A stretch of 64,000 bases of DNA, from the NCBI GenBank assembly GCA_024743195.1, contig JANSXE010000002.1, positions 62,001-126,000 of the forward strand, in the 5' to 3' direction. Of this stretch, positions 44,883 through 53,781 are shown piece by piece. Numbering within the stretch: position 1 is the first letter of the stretch; the number at the start of each line of letters is the position of its first letter. The notes under the pieces are model-generated. The model was not told the DNA's origin. It did not search any database and saw only the letters and a program-made list of their open reading frames with translations. Origin of the DNA: Alphaproteobacteria bacterium. Lineage in GTDB: Bacteria > Pseudomonadota > Alphaproteobacteria > UBA8366 > Aestuariispiraceae. The translations under genes and the position numbers were made by a program.

Positions 44883-45577
44883 CCGACATGCTCCGCCTCT
44901 GCGACGTCTCGAAGGATTTCGTGCTGCACAATCAGGGCGGCGCGGAGATCCCGGTGCTGCTCGGCGCCAGCCTGACCGTGAATGCTGGCGAATGCGTTGC
45001 GCTGACCGGCCCCTCCGGCGCGGGCAAGAGCACGCTGATGCGCATGATCTACGGCAACTACCTGACGCCGACCGGCTCGATCCGGATCCGCCATGAGGGT
45101 GCGATGGTCGAGCTCGCCGGCGCCGATCCGCGCCGCGTGCTGGCGGTGCGGCGGCGCACGCTCGGCTATGTCAGCCAGTTCCTGCGGGTGGTGCCGCGGG
45201 TCGCGACGCTGGACGTCGTCGCCGAACCGCTGATCGCGCTGGGCGAGGGTGCGGAGGCGGCGCGGGCGCGGGCCGGCGATCTGCTGCGCCGGCTGAACCT
45301 GCCGGAGGCGCTTTGGCCGCTGCCGCCGGCCACCTTCTCCGGCGGCGAGCAGCAGCGGGTCAACATCGCGCGCGGTTTCGCGCACCCCTATCCGGTGCTG
45401 CTGCTGGACGAGCCGACCGCCTCGTTGGACGGCGCCAACCGCGCGGTCGTGCTGGAGCTGATCGGCGAGGCCAAGGCCCGCGGCGCGGCGATCGTCGGCA
45501 TCTTCCACGACGCCGACGCGCGCGCGGCGGTCGCCGACCGCACCTTCGAGATCGCGCCGCTGGCCACGGCCGCGTGA
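44879..45577 (+). CDS. phnL: C-P lyase ABC-type protein PhnL
   Basis: A 232-residue ATP-binding protein: Walker [27 protein letters not shown], signature [18 protein letters not shown], Walker [12 protein letters not shown]. PhnL is needed with PhnGHI for the nucleosidase step and binds on PhnK. Its ATG overlaps the phnK stop by 4 bp. Confidence 0.95.
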   Translation: MTDMLRLCDVSKDFVLHNQGGAEIPVLLGASLTVNAGECVALTGPSGAGKSTLMRMIYGNYLTPTGSIRIRHEGAMVELAGADPRRVLAVRRRTLGYVSQFLRVVPRVATLDVVAEPLIALGEGAEAARARAGDLLRRLNLPEALWPLPPATFSGGEQQRVNIARGFAHPYPVLLLDEPTASLDGANRAVVLELIGEAKARGAAIVGIFHDADARAAVADRTFEIAPLATAA

Positions 45578-45644
45578 AACCTGCAGGCTTAGGAAAGGCC
45601 CCCTCATGCGCCGCCGCGACGCCTTGACCGCAAAGAGCGAGAGA

Positions 45645-46784
45645 ATGACCGATCTGGTGCTGACAAACGCCCGCCTGGTGCTCGCCGACGAGGTCGTCGA
45701 CGGCACGCTCGCCGTCGCCGGCGGCCTGATCCACGCGGTGGATCAGGGGCGCTCCCATCTGCCCGGCGCGATCGACTGCGAGGGCGATTTCCTCGCGCCC
45801 GGGCTGGTCGAGCTGCATACCGACAATCTGGAAAAGCACATGCTGCCGAGGCCAAGCGCGCATTGGCCCGCGGTGCCGGCCGTTGTCGCCCACGATCTGC
45901 AGATCGCCGCCGCCGGCATCACGACCGTGTTCGACGCCATGGCGATCGGCGCGGTGGCGGACGATTCCGTCCGCATCCAGCGGCTCGGCGACATGCTGGA
46001 CGCGATCGAGGCGGCGCGGCGCGACCACCTCTTGAAGGCCGAGCACCTGCTGCATCTGCGCTGCGAGATCAGCTTTCCCGGCCTGCAGGACGCCGTCGAG
46101 GCGCTGATCGACAAGCCCGGCGTGCAACTCCTCTCGGTCATGGACCACACGCCGGGTCAACGGCAGTTCACCAAGCTCGACAGCTACAAGAGCTACTATA
46201 TGAGCAAATACAATCTGAGCGAGGCCGAACTGGAGCGCTTCGTCGAAGAGCGCGTCGCCGACCAGGAGCGCCACGCCGCCCCCAACCGCCGCATGGTGGT
46301 GGAGGCCGCGCACGCGCGCGCTCTGGCGCTGGCCAGTCATGACGATGCGACCGAGGCGCATGTCGCCGAAGCCGTCGCAGACGGCATGACCCTGGCGGAG
46401 TTCCCGACCACCGTCGAATCCGCCGCGGCCTCGCACGCGGCCGGCCTCGCGGTCATGATGGGCGCGCCGAACCTGGTGCGCGGCGGCTCGCACTCCGGCA
46501 ATGTCGCGGCGATCGATCTGGCCCGGCGCGGGCTGCTGGATACGGTCTCCAGCGACTATGCGCCGGCGGCGCTGCTGCACGCCGCGATGATGCTGACGGA
46601 CGAGGTGGAGGCGATCACCCTGCCGCAGGCGATCGCGACCGTCACCCGCACGCCGGCCCGCGCCGCCGGCCTGGAGGATCGCGGCGAGCTGGCCGAGGGT
46701 CTGCGCGCCGACTTGATCCGCGTGCGCGACGCCAGCCATCCGGTGCTGCGCGGCGTCTGGCGCGGCGGCGAGCGGATCGCCTGA
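45645..46784 (+). CDS. phnM: RPnTP hydrolase PhnM
   Basis: Amidohydrolase-fold enzyme (379 residues from the 45645 ATG) that removes pyrophosphate from ribose-phosphonate-5-triphosphate. Metal-site and substrate segments: FLAPGLVELHTDNLEKHMLPRP, ISFPGLQ..., MDHTPGQRQF, ASHDDATEAHV, GAPNLVRGGSHSGNV and VSSDYAPAALL. The ATG at 45645 is preceded by GAGAG and gives MTDLVLTNARLVL; an in-frame ATG at 45606 adds 13 residues. It precedes phnN by 7 bp. Confidence 0.95.
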   Translation: MTDLVLTNARLVLADEVVDGTLAVAGGLIHAVDQGRSHLPGAIDCEGDFLAPGLVELHTDNLEKHMLPRPSAHWPAVPAVVAHDLQIAAAGITTVFDAMAIGAVADDSVRIQRLGDMLDAIEAARRDHLLKAEHLLHLRCEISFPGLQDAVEALIDKPGVQLLSVMDHTPGQRQFTKLDSYKSYYMSKYNLSEAELERFVEERVADQERHAAPNRRMVVEAAHARALALASHDDATEAHVAEAVADGMTLAEFPTTVESAAASHAAGLAVMMGAPNLVRGGSHSGNVAAIDLARRGLLDTVSSDYAPAALLHAAMMLTDEVEAITLPQAIATVTRTPARAAGLEDRGELAEGLRADLIRVRDASHPVLRGVWRGGERIA

Positions 46785-46791
46785 GCCCCCC

Positions 46792-47400
46792 GTGACCGCG
46801 CCCGCCGCCCCCGACGCCCGCCACCCGCCCGGAACCCTCGTCCTCGTCGTCGGGCCGAGCGGGGCCGGCAAGGACGCCGTCATGGCGGCGGCCCGCGCCC
46901 GCCTGCCGGCGGATGCGCCGATTCGCTTCGCGACCCGCACGATCACGCGGCCGGCGCCGGCCGGCGGGGAGGCGCACCGGCCGATCGACGCGGCCGGCTT
47001 CCGGCGCCTGGTCGAAACGGGCGGCTTCGCGCTGCACTGGGCGGCGCACGGGCTGCAATACGGCCTGCCGGTCGAGATCGAAGCCTGGCTCGCCGAGGGC
47101 GCAGTCGTGGTCGCTAACGCGTCCCGCGGCGTTTTGGGTGCGGCGCGCGCGCGCTTCCCCGGGCTGCGCGTCCTGCACGTCACCGCGCCGCCGGACCTGC
47201 TGGCGCGGCGCCTCGCCGCGCGCGGCCGGGAGAGCGAGACGGAGATCGCCGCGCGCCTCGCCCGCGCCGCCGACAAGCCGCCGGCGGGACCCGACGTCGT
47301 GACGATTGCGAATGACGGGGCGCTGGAGGAGGCGGCCGAGGCGGTCGCGGCCTTGCTGCGCGCCCTCACGCGCCCAGCGGAAAGCGGCGGAGCAGCCTGA
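46792..47400 (+). CDS. phnN: Ribose 1,5-bisphosphokinase PhnN
   Basis: A guanylate-kinase-like enzyme of 202 residues forming PRPP from ribose 1,5-bisphosphate, the end product of phosphonate breakdown. P-loop VVGPSGAGKDAVMAAAR, then FATRTITRPAPAGGEAH and HWAAHGLQYGLP. Start is GTG at 46792. Its last 35 bp overlap the 3' end of the convergent DUF1045 gene. Confidence 0.92.
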   Translation: MTAPAAPDARHPPGTLVLVVGPSGAGKDAVMAAARARLPADAPIRFATRTITRPAPAGGEAHRPIDAAGFRRLVETGGFALHWAAHGLQYGLPVEIEAWLAEGAVVVANASRGVLGAARARFPGLRVLHVTAPPDLLARRLAARGRESETEIAARLARAADKPPAGPDVVTIANDGALEEAAEAVAALLRALTRPAESGGAA

Positions 47401-48067
47401 AGGGCGCGCCGCCGCCGGGATCGCCGAACAGGCTGAACGCCTCGATCCGGAACGGGGCCCGCGCGAAGGGCGCGACCAGCGGCCCGAGCGCCGCGGCCGC
47501 CGCCGCGAGATCCGCCGGCTCAAGCGGCCCGGTCAGCGTCAGGTGGAAGCGGAATTCCTCCATCACATAGGGGTAGCCCCAGCGCCGCAGCAGCGCCTCC
47601 TGCCGCGCGCTGAGGCCGGCGGCGCGCCGGCGCGCCAGCTCCCCCTCCGACGGCGGCGCGCGGAAGCGGTCGAGCCGCGCCACCACGGCCGCGGCGAGCG
47701 GCCGGATCGCGCGATCGTCCGGCGCCGGCGTCAGCGCCAGGAAATGTCCGATCTCCGTCAGACGCAGCCCCTCGGGCGCCGCCGCCGGGGCGAGGTCCGC
47801 GGCCAACGCGGCGAGCGCCTTCTCCAAGGCGACCCGGTCCGTTCCGGCGGCGAGCGCAAAGGGCGGCTTCAGCGTGCCGTGGAAGCCGTAACGCGCCGGC
47901 GCCGCCGTGAGAGCCGCCAGCCGTTCGGCCGACAGGCCGATCCCCGCCGGCGGGCCGCAGGGGCTCTCGGTCTGCGCGTCCCGCCCCAGCCATTCGGCGC
48001 CGAAGCGCGCAAGATCGGACCCGGCCGGCGGCGCATAGTAGACGGCGTAGCGTGCGTAATCCGACAT
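47366..48067 (-). CDS. DUF1045 phosphonate-cluster protein (2H phosphoesterase-like)
   Basis: A 233-residue protein opening MSDYARYAVYYAPP, the typical start of DUF1045 proteins that accompany C-P lyase genes. Two HxTL motifs, YGFHGTLKPPF and FHLTLTGPL, place it in the 2H phosphoesterase superfamily, so a cyclic ribose-phosphate substrate such as the 1,2-cyclic phosphate made by PhnJ is plausible. No phnP (the usual cyclic phosphodiesterase) is seen in the window, which strengthens that guess. GGGGAGGG lies 4 nt before the ATG. Convergent with and overlapping phnN. Confidence 0.9.
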   Translation of the reverse strand: MSDYARYAVYYAPPAGSDLARFGAEWLGRDAQTESPCGPPAGIGLSAERLAALTAAPARYGFHGTLKPPFALAAGTDRVALEKALAALAADLAPAAAPEGLRLTEIGHFLALTPAPDDRAIRPLAAAVVARLDRFRAPPSEGELARRRAAGLSARQEALLRRWGYPYVMEEFRFHLTLTGPLEPADLAAAAAALGPLVAPFARAPFRIEAFSLFGDPGGGAPFRLLRRFPLGA

Positions 48068-48214
48068 CGGCCCTCCCCCGCATCGGCGCCCTCTATAGCG
48101 CGCGCGGGCGCCGCAGGCGAGAGGCGACGCGACGCGGGGATCGTCTCCGCGCGTTCCGCGATGCGTCTTTCCCCGATTTCTGGAAACGCCTCGCCTGGCC
48201 GCGTCCGCGGCGGG

Positions 48215-49351
48215 TTAGCCCGCGGTCTGCGGGCGCATGACCGGCGGGGTGACGAAGGGCAGCGTGGTGACGGTTCCTTCGCGCCAGCCGACCTCGGTGT
48301 CGATCTCGACGCGGACGCCCTCCTCGCTCTGATCGTAGTTGAGGACGGTCATGGCGATGTTCTTCTGCAGGCGCGGCGAGAAGGCGGCCGCGCGCACCGA
48401 GCCGACGCGCCGCCCGTCCTGCGTCACCCGCCAGGGATGCTGATTGGGCGAAAGCGGCGGGCCGTCGATGAAGAGCCCGACCAGCCGGCGCTTGCGCGCC
48501 TCCTTGAGCTCGATCAGCGCCTGCTTGCCGATGAAGTCGTCCTCGCGCTCCAGGTCCAGGAACCGTCCGAGCCCGACCTCGAACGGGTTGGTGTCGTCGT
48601 CGGTGTCCGCACCGATGGAGAGAAGCGCGCTCTCCACCCGCTCGATATAGTTCGGCGCGCCGGGCCCGATGCCGTACTCCTGCCCCGCCTCCATCACGAT
48701 GTTCCAGAGGTCTCCACCGCGCTCGGGGTCGAGCAGGTAGAGCTCGAAGCCCCCCTGCTTCGACCAGCCGGAGCGGGCGACGATCACCTCGATGTCGTCG
48801 AGCGTCGCCGGCGCGAACCAGAAATACTTCAGGTCCAGCACCCAATCGCCGAACAGATCGCGCACCAGCGGCCGCGCCTTCGGACCCTGCACCGCCAGCG
48901 GCGCGGCGCCCGCGTCGCGCACCGTCACGTCGTAGCCGCGCTCGGCCGCGACGGCGCGCGACCAGAGCTGCATGTCGGAATCCGCGATCGACAGCCAAAA
49001 CCGGTCGTCGTCGCGCTTCAGGAGGACGGGGTCGTTGATCAGCCGGCCGGCGTGATCGCACAGCGGCACATACTTCCCCTGCCCCACCTCGCATCCCGTC
49101 AGGTCGCGCGGGCAGAGATAGCGCATCATCTCCGCCGCGTCGGGCCCGGCGATCTCCACCTGCCGCTCGCCGGCGACGTCCCACAGGCTGACGGCGTTGA
49201 CGAGGCGCCAGTACTCCCCTTCCGGATCGCCGTAGGAGACCGGCATGTAGGTGTGATTATAGATGGTGAAGCTGGCGGCGCCGGCGTGCACGGTCGCATC
49301 GAAATAGGGCGACTTCTGCTCGCGCGGTCCGATCGCGATTCCGAAGCTCAT
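48215..49351 (-). CDS. DmdA-like GcvT-family THF-dependent demethylase
   Basis: A 378-residue aminomethyltransferase-fold protein. It shares the DmdA (dimethylsulfoniopropionate demethylase) pattern: FTIYNHTYMPVSY, WDVAGERQVEIAGPDAAEMM, NDPVLLKRDDDRFWLSIADS, PLAVQGPKA, VARSGWSKQGGFELYLLD and IGPGAPNYIERVESALLS; ordinary GcvT lacks several of these. Family members transfer a methyl group to tetrahydrofolate. Whether the donor is DMSP or another methylated compound cannot be read, as DmdA-like non-DMSP enzymes exist. GGGAGG precedes the ATG. The aminotransferase gene 102 bp upstream is co-directional. Confidence 0.7.
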   Translation of the reverse strand: MSFGIAIGPREQKSPYFDATVHAGAASFTIYNHTYMPVSYGDPEGEYWRLVNAVSLWDVAGERQVEIAGPDAAEMMRYLCPRDLTGCEVGQGKYVPLCDHAGRLINDPVLLKRDDDRFWLSIADSDMQLWSRAVAAERGYDVTVRDAGAAPLAVQGPKARPLVRDLFGDWVLDLKYFWFAPATLDDIEVIVARSGWSKQGGFELYLLDPERGGDLWNIVMEAGQEYGIGPGAPNYIERVESALLSIGADTDDDTNPFEVGLGRFLDLEREDDFIGKQALIELKEARKRRLVGLFIDGPPLSPNQHPWRVTQDGRRVGSVRAAAFSPRLQKNIAMTVLNYDQSEEGVRVEIDTEVGWREGTVTTLPFVTPPVMRPQTAG

Positions 49352-49453
49352 GTGACGCCTCCCTCATCGGCGCCCGCCGATCCGGGCCGCGCCTTGTACG
49401 CCCGGTCGCCGGGCGTCGAAAAGAGAGGATTTCTAACCGGTCGGTGAACGGGA

Positions 49454-50563
49454 TTAGCCGAGCCGCTCCAGCGTGCGCTCCAGCGTCTCGGCGAAGACCG
49501 CGCGCTCCTCCGCCCGCCCGACCGTGACCCGGATGCAGCGGTCCAGCGGCGCGACCCCGGGCATGCGGATGAAGACGCCCTCCTCCTGCAGCGCCTTGAG
49601 GACTGCGCGCGCAAAATCGCCGTCGCGCCCCAGGTCGAGAGCGACGAAATTCGTCGCGGACGCAATCGCCTTCAGCCCCAGCCGATCGGCGATGCGGTAG
49701 TAGTGGTCGCGGCCCCGCGCCACCTCGGCGACGACCCCGTCCAGGAAGGCCCAGTCCTTGAGGCTCGCCAGCGCGCCGGCCTGGGCGACCCGGTTGACCT
49801 CGAAATGATTGCGGATCTTGTTGAAGGCGACGACCACGTCGCGATGGGCGATGGCATAGCCGATCCGCGCCCCCGCCATCCCGTGCGCCTTGGAGAAGGT
49901 GCGGAAGCGCACCACGCGCGGGTTCGACGGATCGATCGGCGGGATCGCGTCCGCCGGCGCGAAGTCGGCGTAGGCCTCGTCCAACGCCAGAAGGCGGCCG
50001 TCCGGCACGGCGTCGATCAGCCGCTGCACCGCGTCGGCCCCGTACCAGGTCCCCATCGGATTGTCGGGGTTCGAGAAATAGACCAGCGGCGCGGCGACCT
50101 CTTCGGCTCGCGCCAGGAGCGCCGGCCAATCCTCCCGATCGTCGCGATAGGGGACGAATTCGAGCCGCCCGCCGAAGCCGGTCACGTGATAGTTGAAGGT
50201 GGGATAGGCGCCCTTCGAAGTGACGACCGGGGTCCCTTCGGCGACGGTCGCGCGGACCAGCACGCCCAACAGCCCGTCGATCCCGGCGCCGATCACGATC
50301 TCCTCCGCCGCGACGCCGTGATGGGCCGCCAGCGCCTCCTTCAGCGCCCAGCTTTCCGCGTCGCCGTACCAGGAGACGGTCTCCAGCGCCTCGGCCATCG
50401 CCGCCTTCGCCTCGGGCGAGACGCCGAAGGCGCTCTCATTCGCGCCGACGCGCGCGCGGAAGGGCGCCCCGCGCTCGCGCTGCAGCGTCTCCGGACCCAC
50501 GAAAGGCGTCGCGGCGGGCAGCGCGCGCACGATGTCGGTGAAGGGGAAGTCGGCGTCGGCCAT
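49454..50563 (-). CDS. HisC-like PLP-dependent aminotransferase
   Basis: Fold-type I aminotransferase of 369 residues similar to histidinol-phosphate aminotransferase. Segments: RVGANESAFGVSPEAKAAM, VSWYGDAESWALKEALAAHH, VYFSNPDNPMGTWY (PLP-ring Asn/Asp contacts), LALDEAYADF, and the PLP lysine in TFSKAHGMAGARIGY. It sits far from any his gene and upstream of the DmdA-like gene on the same strand, so a role outside histidine synthesis is likely. AGGAGG is about 12 nt before the ATG. Confidence 0.88.
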   Translation of the reverse strand: MADADFPFTDIVRALPAATPFVGPETLQRERGAPFRARVGANESAFGVSPEAKAAMAEALETVSWYGDAESWALKEALAAHHGVAAEEIVIGAGIDGLLGVLVRATVAEGTPVVTSKGAYPTFNYHVTGFGGRLEFVPYRDDREDWPALLARAEEVAAPLVYFSNPDNPMGTWYGADAVQRLIDAVPDGRLLALDEAYADFAPADAIPPIDPSNPRVVRFRTFSKAHGMAGARIGYAIAHRDVVVAFNKIRNHFEVNRVAQAGALASLKDWAFLDGVVAEVARGRDHYYRIADRLGLKAIASATNFVALDLGRDGDFARAVLKALQEEGVFIRMPGVAPLDRCIRVTVGRAEERAVFAETLERTLERLG

Positions 50564-50718
50564 CGGCCACGGGCCTCCTCGATCGGATGGGTCGGCGATC
50601 TGCGCGTTGGATGGCGCGCACTAGACCATGGCCGCCGGAGCGGGGCAATCCCGGCCGCCGACCCACCTAATGAATGTTATTCTTAGTAACTGCTATTAAA
50701 TCGTGTATCTTCGGCGTT

Positions 50719-51165
50719 ATGGCGCGAGGAAATGCAGGCTCGGGATTTCGGCGCGAGGGATTTCGGCGCGAGGGATTCCGGCGCGAGGGATTCCGGCGCG
50801 GGGGATTTCGGCGCAGGGGACTTCTGCTGACGGCGGTTGCGGCGCTCGGCGGGTGCGCCCTGACCGACCGATCCGTGGATCCGGACACCGGCGCGGTGAC
50901 GACGCGCCATTTCGGCTACACGGTCGTCACGGCTCCGCCGTCCGGCGCATCCGGCGCGGGCGTCGAGGCGCGGGAGGTCGAGACGATCGGCGTTCGGATC
51001 GCCGACGGCTTCGCCCTCGGCTACGCGCGAGAGCGCCGGCTCGCCGTCCCCGGGGACTGCCGACTGGTCTTCGTGGTCCGGGACCCGGCGCAGATGGCGT
51101 GGGCGACCGCCCGCGCCGCGGAGTTGCAAGAGAGGGGAGAACTATGCGTCGCCTTGGAACCGTGA
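50719..51165 (+). CDS. Putative lipoprotein with repeat-expanded signal peptide
   Basis: A 148-residue protein from the 50719 ATG (an ATG at 50674 is also in frame). The n-region is made of five Gly-Phe-Arg-Arg-Glu-type repeats, followed by LLLTAVAALGGC, a good lipobox with the lipidated Cys. The mature part (~100 residues) has no recognised domain; two cysteines (in GDCRLVFVV and GELCVALEP) may pair. It overlaps the next lipoprotein gene by 22 bp, so the pair is co-expressed. The upstream spacer (50664-50700) is AT-rich and probably holds the promoter. Function unknown. Confidence 0.72.
   Translation: MARGNAGSGFRREGFRREGFRREGFRRGGFRRRGLLLTAVAALGGCALTDRSVDPDTGAVTTRHFGYTVVTAPPSGASGAGVEAREVETIGVRIADGFALGYARERRLAVPGDCRLVFVVRDPAQMAWATARAAELQERGELCVALEP
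50743..50817. repeat. 15-bp tandem repeat, 5 copies, in a signal-peptide n-region
   Basis: Units of GGATTTCGGCGCGAG (two exact, then variants with TTCC, CGGG and CAGG) at 50743, 50758, 50773, 50788 and 50803. Each codes Gly-Phe-Arg-Arg-Glu or a close variant, so copy-number change would only lengthen the basic n-region. Confidence 0.93.
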
Positions 51166-51635
51166 TCCTTGCGGTCGCCGCCGTCGCCGTCCTGGGCGCC
51201 TGCGAGCGCAGCCGCAACGTGCTGGTCTTCGGCACCGACACGATCGTCGCGCTGGACGTCTCCGGCGACGCGTCCGGGACGCCCGGTCTGACGCTCGGCT
51301 ACAAGCGGCGCGAAGCGGTCTGGCTGCCGCTGGCGAGCGACGACAAGGCGGACGCCGAGTTCACCGCCGGACCCGATGGACGCGACGCCTATTCGGTGTT
51401 GGCGTCTTTCGGCCTGGAGACGACGGCCGACGGACCGGCGATCGCCCAGTTCTTCGCCACCGGGGACGCCGCGCGCGCCTTGGCGCAAAGCGGCGGCGCG
51501 GCGCTGGTCAGCCCGCTTCCTTCGGCGCAGCCCGCCACATCGCCCGAAGCCGGGACCACGCCCCCCCAATCCGCCGCGCCAGCCCCGCAACCTCCGGCCG
51601 CCGCGCCCAGCGCTCCGGTCGAGCGGGTGGACTGA
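51144..51635 (+). CDS. Putative lipoprotein
   Basis: A 163-residue lipoprotein: MRRLGTVILAVAAVAVLGAC gives a short signal peptide and lipobox (LGAC). The mature domain (about 20-120) starts RNVLVFGTDTIVALDVSGDA and continues LTLGYKRREAVWLPLAS, a pattern suggesting a small beta-rich domain; the last 40 residues are a Pro/Ala-rich tail. GAGGGGAG precedes the ATG. It overlaps the previous lipoprotein gene by 22 bp and lies just ahead of the membrane dehydratase gene. I do not recognise a family. Confidence 0.75.
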   Translation: MRRLGTVILAVAAVAVLGACERSRNVLVFGTDTIVALDVSGDASGTPGLTLGYKRREAVWLPLASDDKADAEFTAGPDGRDAYSVLASFGLETTADGPAIAQFFATGDAARALAQSGGAALVSPLPSAQPATSPEAGTTPPQSAAPAPQPPAAAPSAPVERVD

Positions 51636-51719
51636 CGCCGCGACGCGGCGGCGACAAGCGCTCCGCCCCCCGGGCGCACTCGCTTGCACGGGCCCCGGTC
51701 CGGCTTTAAACAGCAGGCC

Positions 51720-53678
51720 ATGAAAGGCTTCCTCGCCAAGCGGCGGGCGCGCATCGCGTTCGTGCACGACGTCATCATGGCGGCGGCGTCGTTTCCGCTC
51801 GCGCTCTATCTGCGCCTGGGCGACTCGGCGCCCTTCTTCGTGGCGGATTATCTCTGGCAGGGCACGGCTCTCTTCGCGCTGTGCGCGGCCGTCGCCTTCT
51901 CCACCGTGCCGATGTATCGCGGCATCTGGCGCTACGCCTCGCTGAACGATTTGATCGCCATCACCAAGGCGGTGACGCTGGCGATCCTGATCTTCCTGCC
52001 GATCCTGTTCCTGTTGACGCGGATGGAGCTGGTGCCGCGCTCGGCGCCGCTGATCCAGTGGTTCCTGCTGATCGGCATGTTGGGCGGGCCGCGCTTCGTC
52101 TACCGCGTGTTCAAGGACCGGCACCTGAACAATGTGCTGCGACGCCAGACCGGCGTGCGCCGCGTGCCGGTGCTGCTGGTCGGCGCGGGCGACGAGGCGG
52201 AGCTCTTCATCCGCGAGCAGCAGCGCGATCCGGCCGCGCCCTACGTCGCCGTCGGCATCATCGACGAGAAAGGCGGACGGATCGGCCGCGCGATCCATGG
52301 CGTCCCCGTGCTGGGCGCGGTCGAGGACCTGCCGCGCCTATTGGAGGACTATCGCGGCAAGTCGGACCGGCCAGAGCGCCTGGTGCTCACGCGCGAACGG
52401 ATCGACGGCGCCATGGTGCGTCAGATTCTGCAGGCGGCGGAGACGCACGGTCTTTCGTTGGCCCGCCTGCCGAAAATGTCGGAGTTGAAGGCGGAGGTGG
52501 GCGCGGACCGGCTCGCGGTGCGGCCGATCGCGGTCGAGGATCTGTTGGGCCGGCCCCAGGTCCCGCTCGACCGAGAGGCGATGCGCGCCCTCGTCGCCGG
52601 GCGCCGCGTGTTGGTGACGGGCGCCGGCGGCACCATCGGCTCGGAGCTGGTGCGCCAGATCGTCGATTTCGCGCCCGCCGCCCTGACCCTCGTCGACGCC
52701 TCCGAATACCAACTCTATCAGATCGATCTCGAAATCGCCGAGCGCCGCCCGACGCTCGCCCGCAACGCCGTGCTGGGCGACGTCCGCGACCGCGGGCGGA
52801 TCGACGACGTGATCGCGCGCTTCCGCCCTCAGCTCGTGTTCCACGCCGCGGCGCTCAAGCACGTGCCGATGGTCGAGGCGAACCCGCTGGAGGGGATTCT
52901 CACCAACACGTTGGGCAGCCGCATCGTGGCCGACGCCTGCCGCAAGGCGGGGGTCGAGTGCATGGTGCAGATCTCGACCGACAAGGTGGTCAATCCGACC
53001 AACGTGATGGGCGCCACCAAACGTTTGGCGGAGGCCTACATCCAGGCCCTCGACCCGGTGAGCCGCGCCGAGGGCGGCGCCCGTTTCGTCGTGGTGCGCT
53101 TCGGCAACGTGCTGGGCTCGACCGGCTCGGTGGTGCCGCTGTTCCAGCGCCAGATCGCCGCCGGCGGCCCGGTCACGGTCACCCATCCCGAGGTCACGCG
53201 CTACTTCATGACGGTGCGCGAGGCGGTCGAGCTGGTGTTGCAGGCGTCCGTCGTGGGCGGCTCGGACGCGGAAGCGACGGGCCGCATCTTCGTCCTCGAC
53301 ATGGGCGAGCCGGTGAAGGTCCTGGATCTGGCGCGGCAGATGATCCATCTGGCGGGGCTGGAGCCGGACCGCGATGTCGAGATCGCCTTCACCGGGCTGC
53401 GCCCCGGCGAGAAGCTGCATGAGGAGCTGCTGCACGATCAGGAGCCGCGCACGCCGACCCGGGCCCCGGGCATGACGCTCGCCGCGCCGCGCACCGGCGA
53501 TCTCGGCGCCTTGAGCGACGCGCTCGACCGGCTTGAGGCGCTCGCCCGCGAGCGCCGCCGCGGCGAGGCGCTGGCGCTTCTGAGCGAACTGACCCCGGAA
53601 TACCGACCCGACCCCGAAACCCTGCGCGCCGCGGAGGCCGAGAGCCCAAGCGACGCGCCGGCGAAGGTCGCGGAGTAG
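51720..53678 (+). CDS. Membrane-bound nucleotide-sugar 4,6-dehydratase (WbpM/PglF/CapD type)
   Basis: A 652-residue polysaccharide-biosynthesis protein. Four hydrophobic helices in the first ~130 residues anchor it; a first Rossmann-like domain ([14 protein letters not shown]) follows, then the catalytic SDR domain starting with [11 protein letters not shown] near residue 301. The active-site segment is [17 protein letters not shown], where Met replaces the usual Tyr of YxxxK, normal for this subfamily. Such enzymes make UDP-4-keto-6-deoxy-GlcNAc for O-antigen, capsule or glycoprotein sugars. No other sugar genes are adjacent. Start at 51720 ([14 protein letters not shown]) is favoured over 51684. 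Confidence 0.92.
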   Translation: MKGFLAKRRARIAFVHDVIMAAASFPLALYLRLGDSAPFFVADYLWQGTALFALCAAVAFSTVPMYRGIWRYASLNDLIAITKAVTLAILIFLPILFLLTRMELVPRSAPLIQWFLLIGMLGGPRFVYRVFKDRHLNNVLRRQTGVRRVPVLLVGAGDEAELFIREQQRDPAAPYVAVGIIDEKGGRIGRAIHGVPVLGAVEDLPRLLEDYRGKSDRPERLVLTRERIDGAMVRQILQAAETHGLSLARLPKMSELKAEVGADRLAVRPIAVEDLLGRPQVPLDREAMRALVAGRRVLVTGAGGTIGSELVRQIVDFAPAALTLVDASEYQLYQIDLEIAERRPTLARNAVLGDVRDRGRIDDVIARFRPQLVFHAAALKHVPMVEANPLEGILTNTLGSRIVADACRKAGVECMVQISTDKVVNPTNVMGATKRLAEAYIQALDPVSRAEGGARFVVVRFGNVLGSTGSVVPLFQRQIAAGGPVTVTHPEVTRYFMTVREAVELVLQASVVGGSDAEATGRIFVLDMGEPVKVLDLARQMIHLAGLEPDRDVEIAFTGLRPGEKLHEELLHDQEPRTPTRAPGMTLAAPRTGDLGALSDALDRLEALARERRRGEALALLSELTPEYRPDPETLRAAEAESPSDAPAKVAE

Positions 53679-53683
53679 CCCCC

Positions 53684-53761
53684 GGCCCGACAGACGCCGG
53701 CCCGACAGACGCCGACCCGGCAGACCGCCGACCCGACAGACCGCCGGCCCGACAGACCGCC
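53684..53761. repeat. 15-16-bp tandem repeat, 5 copies, upstream of purH
   Basis: Units of GGCCCGACAGACGCC with slight variants and one added base in the last three copies, at 53684, 53699, 53714, 53730 and 53746. The array fills nearly all of the spacer between the dehydratase stop and the purH ribosome-binding site. Confidence 0.9.
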
Positions 53762-53781
53762 GCCACCATCAGAGGAAGACC

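Noticed and set aside
49399-49415. Perfect 7-bp hairpin CGCCCGG-TCG-CCGGGCG between the aminotransferase and DmdA-like genes
   Set aside because: No T-run follows on either strand and no riboswitch-like conserved elements are seen; GC-rich hairpins of this size are common here.
53684-53761. Regular repeats that might suggest a CRISPR array
   Set aside because: Units are directly adjacent without spacers and there are no cas genes; it is a simple tandem repeat.
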